Below are positions 59,996 through 64,000 of a stretch of DNA of 64,000 nucleotides, one piece after another (the first letter of the stretch is position 1; the number at the start of each line of letters is the position of its first letter). The stretch covers positions 186,001 through 250,000 of the forward strand of contig NZ_FOIV01000001.1 in NCBI RefSeq assembly GCF_900109055.1. The letters are read 5' to 3'. This DNA comes from Prevotella sp. khp7. Its GTDB lineage: Bacteria > Bacteroidota > Bacteroidia > Bacteroidales > Bacteroidaceae. The translations under genes and the position numbers were made by a program. The notes below the pieces were generated by a model that made no database searches, was not told the DNA's origin, and was given only the letters and a program-made list of their open reading frames with translations.

Positions 59996-61489
59996 ATGGA
60001 ACAAACTACATTTTTAAAAATTAATCCTGCAGATAGTGTTGTCGTATGTCTGCAGGCAAAGAAGAAAGGCGACATTATTGAGGTCGACGGCCAAAAAATC
60101 GTCATTAATCAAGACACACCAGCAGGACATAAAGTGCTCATTAAGGATACTCTAAAAGGTGCGGACATTATTAAATATGGCTATCCTATAGGTCATGCTA
60201 TACAGGATTTGAAAGCAGGTGACTGGGTGAATGAGAATAATCTGAAGACCAATTTATCTGGAACGCTTGAGTATTCGTATAATCCTGTAAACGAACAGCT
60301 TAATATTAAGAATGAGAATCGTTTCTTTAATGGCTATGTACGTAAGAATGGCGATGTGGGTATTCGCAATGAGATTTGGATTGTCCCCACTGTCGGTTGT
60401 GTGAATGGCATTGCCGAACGACTGGTAAAGGAATTAAAGAAAGAAACCAACGAACAGGGTATAGATGCTATCTATGCCTGGCATCATAACTATGGCTGTT
60501 CGCAACTCTCGGAAGATCATGAAAATACACGTAAGGTGCTGCGCGATATCTGTCTACACCCCAATGCCGGTGGTGTGCTGGTACTGAGTCTCGGATGTGA
60601 GAACAATCAGCCCGATGAATTTATGAAGATGTTGGGTGATTATGACAAAGACCGCATCAAATTGCTCGTCACACAAAAGGTTGAAGACGAAATGGAGGCT
60701 GGTATGGAAATCCTACGCAGTCTATACGATATAGCGAAAAAGGATAAGCGTGAGACAGTGCCCGTATCAAAACTACGTGTAGGTTTAAAATGTGGCGGTT
60801 CTGACGGTTTCTCGGGTATTACTGCCAATCCGTTAGTCGGTGAGTTCAGTGACTGGCTTGTTGCTCAAGGAGGAACATCTGTATTGACAGAGGTTCCTGA
60901 GATGTTTGGCGCAGAGACCATTCTTATGAACCGCTGCCGCACTGAAGAGCTGTTTAACCAGACAGTTTCGATGATCAACAATTTCAAGGACTACTTCCTC
61001 TCGCATGGGGAGCCTGTAGGCGAGAATCCGAGTCCTGGCAACAAAGCCGGGGGGATTTCTACCCTTGAAGATAAAGCACTTGGCTGTACACAGAAATGTG
61101 GCAAAGCACCCGTTAGCGGCGTGATGGAGTATGGCGACCGTCTGGAGCATGACGGACTAAACCTGCTCTCTGCTCCAGGCAATGATCTTGTGGCCTCTAC
61201 TGCCCTCGCCTCTTGCGGTTGTCACCTGGTATTATTCACAACAGGTCGCGGTACGCCATTCGGAACCTTCGTGCCTACGATGAAGATTGCAACCAATTCT
61301 GATTTGGCTAACCGCAAGAAAAACTGGATAGATTTTTCAGCAGGGCAGTTACTTGAAGGACGTTCAATGAAAGAACTTGTACCTGAGTTTATAGACAAAG
61401 TCATAGCTGTGGCCAATGGCGAGAAAGCTCGTAACGAGGAAAACGGCTACCGTGAGATATCAATTTTCAAAAACGGCGTAACGTTGTAA
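59996..61489 (+). CDS. uxaA: Altronate dehydratase
   Basis: A 497-aa UxaA that dehydrates D-altronate to 2-keto-3-deoxygluconate. The small N-terminal SAF domain is about residues 10-95 and the larger catalytic domain follows. Conserved patches are WIVPTVGCVNGIAERL, AWHHNYGCSQLSEDHENTRK, LSLGCENNQPDEF, LKCGGSDGFSGITANPLVG and LFTTGRGTPFG, with several metal-site Cys. Partners upstream (uxaC, uxaB) are not in this window. It is 27 nt after the regulator gene. Confidence 0.96.
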   Translation: MEQTTFLKINPADSVVVCLQAKKKGDIIEVDGQKIVINQDTPAGHKVLIKDTLKGADIIKYGYPIGHAIQDLKAGDWVNENNLKTNLSGTLEYSYNPVNEQLNIKNENRFFNGYVRKNGDVGIRNEIWIVPTVGCVNGIAERLVKELKKETNEQGIDAIYAWHHNYGCSQLSEDHENTRKVLRDICLHPNAGGVLVLSLGCENNQPDEFMKMLGDYDKDRIKLLVTQKVEDEMEAGMEILRSLYDIAKKDKRETVPVSKLRVGLKCGGSDGFSGITANPLVGEFSDWLVAQGGTSVLTEVPEMFGAETILMNRCRTEELFNQTVSMINNFKDYFLSHGEPVGENPSPGNKAGGISTLEDKALGCTQKCGKAPVSGVMEYGDRLEHDGLNLLSAPGNDLVASTALASCGCHLVLFTTGRGTPFGTFVPTMKIATNSDLANRKKNWIDFSAGQLLEGRSMKELVPEFIDKVIAVANGEKARNEENGYREISIFKNGVTL

Positions 61490-61490
61490 A

Positions 61491-62765
61491 ATGAAAAAAG
61501 GGCTTATTGCATTATCACCACTCATGGTGTTCATCGCATTCTATTTAGTCACCAGCATCATTGCTGGTGACTTCTACAAGATTCCCATCACTGTAGCATT
61601 TATGGTGTCGAGTATCTATGCGATCATCATCAGTAGCGGAAAGCCCTTAATCAAACGTATCAACACCTATAGCCGAGGAGCAGCCACAGAACAGATGATG
61701 CTCATGATCTGGATTTTTGTGTTGGCTGGTGCATTTGCTCATTCTGCCAAGATGATGGGCAGTATTGATGCTACGGTTAATCTTACTCTCTCGCTGTTAC
61801 CTCCACAGATGATCTATGCAGGATTATTTCTGGCTGCTTGTTTTATATCCCTCTCTATTGGAACAAGTGTAGGAACCATTGCAGCACTGACTCCTATTGC
61901 AGCAGGAATAGCCTCAGAAACGGGCACTGATGTGGCGTTAATGACGGCAATCATTGTTGGCGGTTCTTTCTTTGGAGATAATCTGTCGTTTATCTCCGAT
62001 ACCACCATTATGGCCACACAGACACAAGGTTGCCGACTCAGTGATAAATTTCGCGTCAATGCTTTTATTGTAACGCCTGCAGCATTGATCATTCTGGTTA
62101 TCTATATCTTCATGGGGCAGTCAATCCATGCTCCGCAGCATATCCCGTCTGTAGAATGGCTGAAAGTCATACCCTATCTGGTTGTACTCATTACCGCTAT
62201 ATTTGGCATGAATGTGATGGCTGTACTCACTTTGGGTATCCTGTTGACGGGGATTATCGGACTCATAACAGGATCGTTTGATATCTATGGATGGTTTGGC
62301 GCTATGGGTGATGGCATTCTTTCTATGGGAGAATTGATCATTGTTACCATGATGGCTGGCGGTATGCTTGAACTCATACGTCAGCAAGGAGGTATCGACT
62401 TCATCATCCGTCTGCTTACGCGTCGTGTAAACAGCAAGCGAGGTGCCGAACTGAGTATTGCAACACTGGTGTCATTAGTAGATCTATGTACTGCTAATAA
62501 CACCATTGCCATTCTTACCGTAGGAGGCATAGCCAAACAGATTGGTGATCGATATGGTGTTGATAATAAAAAATGTGCCTCTATACTCGATACCTTTTCT
62601 TGTATGGTTCAAGGATTGATACCATATGGTGCTCAGATGCTGATAGCCGCAGGACTCACATCATTGAATCCGATAGCCATTCTCCCCTACCTGTATTATC
62701 CCTATGCGCTTGGTATTGTGGCATTACTATGTATTTTATTCCGTTTTCCACGTAGATACTCATGA
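61491..62765 (+). CDS. NhaC-family Na+/H+ antiporter
   Basis: A 424-aa membrane protein with about 11 helices. NhaC features are visible: FISLSIGTSVGTIAALTPIA, GGSFFGDNLSFISDTTIMAT and a second-half LVSLVDLCTANNTIAILTVG. The family exchanges Na+ for H+ or, in some members, organic acids such as malate/lactate. It starts 1 nt after the uxaA stop, so it is in the hexuronate operon and may import or counter-transport a uronate or balance Na+ for a Na+-driven importer. Confidence 0.87.
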   Translation: MKKGLIALSPLMVFIAFYLVTSIIAGDFYKIPITVAFMVSSIYAIIISSGKPLIKRINTYSRGAATEQMMLMIWIFVLAGAFAHSAKMMGSIDATVNLTLSLLPPQMIYAGLFLAACFISLSIGTSVGTIAALTPIAAGIASETGTDVALMTAIIVGGSFFGDNLSFISDTTIMATQTQGCRLSDKFRVNAFIVTPAALIILVIYIFMGQSIHAPQHIPSVEWLKVIPYLVVLITAIFGMNVMAVLTLGILLTGIIGLITGSFDIYGWFGAMGDGILSMGELIIVTMMAGGMLELIRQQGGIDFIIRLLTRRVNSKRGAELSIATLVSLVDLCTANNTIAILTVGGIAKQIGDRYGVDNKKCASILDTFSCMVQGLIPYGAQMLIAAGLTSLNPIAILPYLYYPYALGIVALLCILFRFPRRYS

Positions 62766-63586
62766 ACATTATTCAACGCAATTTCTTCAGGTTAATAAGA
62801 AGTGGTGCATTCAATACCACTGAACATATAGAGCCGATGTCGGTTTACAAATGGGAGCGACTAATGCAGCTGACTATCATGCATCAAGTAGTGCCTTACG
62901 TCTATGAGGGATTACAGCGATGCAAGAATCAGTTCTTCTTAAAACAGACAGACTATCAGTGGAGAGAATGGTTAAAACTGAAGCAGGATGCCGAAAGAAT
63001 GATAAATGACGATGAAGGAGATGAGTTTTTGAGAGCCGACCATCTGACGAATCCGTTATTGAACCGTCAGTTGCAGAACATCCTCGACGACGAGCACTCG
63101 GACACTATCTCAAGAAAACTTCTGCTCCTCATACTTCGCATTGTACGTCATATATTGAATGAAGGAATGCCCGTAAGTCAGTTGGTTGAACTAGGGAGGT
63201 TCTTGCAAAACGAGGGAGACCATGTAGATAAAGACGTGTTTCGCAAATGGATTTCGAAACTTAAACTCTCGCAGATGTGTCAGCTTGAAGGAGAGTTCCT
63301 GGTGTTGTTATTCGGATTTAAGAAAGACGACGTATTCTTTCTTGAAGACAAGCAAAACAAACATATAGAAGAGATTGCGCAAGAACTCATCGATTTCACC
63401 AATACACGTTCACAAGACTGGTATTTTTCACAAGACAGTGACAGTATCTTTGTACATAACAGCAATACAACGGCAATGTTCAGTCATGTAAAGCGTTCCG
63501 CCCGTTATTTCCGCTATTATCCATCAGAAAGCCTGACCAACTTCTTCGCTTCGTTCGTACACTCATTGTCTCACATCGAGGAATAA
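62762..63586 (+). CDS. Helical protein of unknown function after the antiporter
   Basis: A 274-aa mostly helical protein. I do not recognise it firmly. The part around ILRIVRHILNEGMPVSQLVE, LGRFLQNEGDHVDKDVFRKW resembles the C-terminal helical segment of the Bacteroidetes nucleotidyltransferase_5-type proteins found near glycan loci. The nucleotidyltransferase domain itself is not present. It overlaps the antiporter by 4 nt (ATGA) and, at its end, the convergent lysozyme gene by 16 nt. Confidence 0.65.
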   Translation: MNIIQRNFFRLIRSGAFNTTEHIEPMSVYKWERLMQLTIMHQVVPYVYEGLQRCKNQFFLKQTDYQWREWLKLKQDAERMINDDEGDEFLRADHLTNPLLNRQLQNILDDEHSDTISRKLLLLILRIVRHILNEGMPVSQLVELGRFLQNEGDHVDKDVFRKWISKLKLSQMCQLEGEFLVLLFGFKKDDVFFLEDKQNKHIEEIAQELIDFTNTRSQDWYFSQDSDSIFVHNSNTTAMFSHVKRSARYFRYYPSESLTNFFASFVHSLSHIEE

Positions 63587-64000
63587 TCGCGGTGATTCGT
63601 ATTGTTTTCCACTATTTGTATATGCTGGAAACGGATGTCTCTCAATCCGTGATTACCTATAAAACGACTCTTGTCAACAAAGCCATTAATACCCACAATA
63701 CGTCCCTTACTTGTATACTGCCACATTGTAATATCTCGTTCATCGTCTAATACGGGTTCTTCTGGCGTATACATCGCGATCATCAGCTTGTAATCATTAA
63801 TCTTTCCGATCAGATGGCGATTATAGAAATTTCGGAAGGTATATAGTAACGGAGCTTGGCGATACTCTTTCTCAACCATACCTAGAAACGTGATAAGTGA
63901 ATCGCAGAAAACATCAGTAGGCAGTCCGCCCGTAGTCTCGATATCAATCATAGGTATCAAATCCTGCTCAGCTGGACGACACTGCATTCTGAAGTTAGCC
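63571..64000 (-). CDS. GH25 lysozyme-like muramidase, C-terminal part only
   Basis: The frame enters from the right edge (ANFRMQCRPAEQDLIPMIDI) and ends at 63571. IPMIDIETTGG holds the first acidic residue of GH25 enzymes. APLLYTFRNFYNRHLIG, LMIAMYTPEEPVL, MWQYTSKGRIVGINGFVDKS and RFIGNHGLRDI follow the family order. These enzymes cut the MurNAc-GlcNAc bond. The N-terminal DxxxxQ region and any signal peptide lie outside the window. A start at the ATG 63985-63987 is rejected because family sequence continues upstream. Confidence 0.88.
   Translation of the reverse strand, partial: ANFRMQCRPAEQDLIPMIDIETTGGLPTDVFCDSLITFLGMVEKEYRQAPLLYTFRNFYNRHLIGKINDYKLMIAMYTPEEPVLDDERDITMWQYTSKGRIVGINGFVDKSRFIGNHGLRDIRFQHIQIVENNTNHRDYSSM

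Overview
The window looks like chromosomal DNA of a Bacteroidales bacterium, most likely Prevotella or a close relative. The grounds are: an oversized SecA ending in the [13 protein letters not shown] zinc motif, PorD (type IX secretion), the Bacteroidetes lipoprotein acyltransferase Lnb, a DUF3127 OB-fold protein, a DUF5112/DUF5113-type two-component pair, the VapE/DUF4248/HU/smalltalk/amidase set, a C-terminal tail of Prevotella type on a PAP2 protein, no Shine-Dalgarno sites, and many promoters of the form TTTG - about 20 nt - TAnnTTTG. No rRNA, tRNA or CRISPR array was seen.

Layout. 1-6.9 kb (minus strand): FkbH-like HAD protein (cut by the left edge), ABC ATPase, secA, a metal-site-less alkaline-phosphatase-fold protein and lnb. 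7-12.4 kb (plus): outer-membrane barrel protein, lptC, a CNNM/CorC-type membrane protein and a PpiD/SurA-like foldase, i.e. envelope biogenesis. 12.5-17.2 kb (minus): a lipoprotein, then a VapE-DUF4248-HU-smalltalk-amidase locus driven by a clear promoter at 17.2 kb. 17.2-24.3 kb: an AT-rich accessory island with a two-gene cassette sharing a repeated AGDNS-Q-Q-G motif, an AlbA/Schlafen-type ATPase, a DprA-like protein, a TPR protein with fresh 102-bp repeats, an SMR efflux pump, and at least five decayed gene fragments (Xre regulator, Eco57I-type methylase tail, DUF4062 stub, HsdM ends, truncated BRO-N gene). It reads as a defence island that has been repeatedly deleted and rebuilt.

24.3-32 kb (minus): TonB-dependent receptor, M15 peptidase, double-PAP2 protein, membrane pyrophosphatase and an acidic-tailed protein. 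32-35.6 kb (plus): rarA, TRIC channel, dnaB. 35.6-41.9 kb (minus): dnaN, DnaQ-like exonuclease, porD, recN and a pseudo-protease/TPR protein, packed with 1-4 nt overlaps. 42-51.2 kb: DUF3127, nitrilase and trmN6, then a tightly coupled plus-strand run lon-tgt-LptF/G-DEAD helicase-ispE. 51.3-56.9 kb (minus): galE and a sensor kinase/response regulator/membrane protein operon. 57-63.6 kb: a divergent hexuronate module (kdgK-eda left; LacI regulator-uxaA-NhaC antiporter-unknown right) that takes altronate to KDG, KDPG and pyruvate plus glyceraldehyde 3-phosphate. The right edge cuts a GH25 lysozyme.

The most interesting observations are: (1) two distant intergenic arrays of three copies of a TCGTAATGAAAC repeat with an exact 22-bp period and the same internal polarity (14.4 and 42.6 kb); (2) the membrane-protein/cytosolic-protein pair at 17.8-19.1 kb that shares an amyloid-signalling-like motif; (3) the deletion scars of two restriction-modification systems; (4) several pseudoenzymes. 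All family assignments come from reading the sequence; no database search was run.
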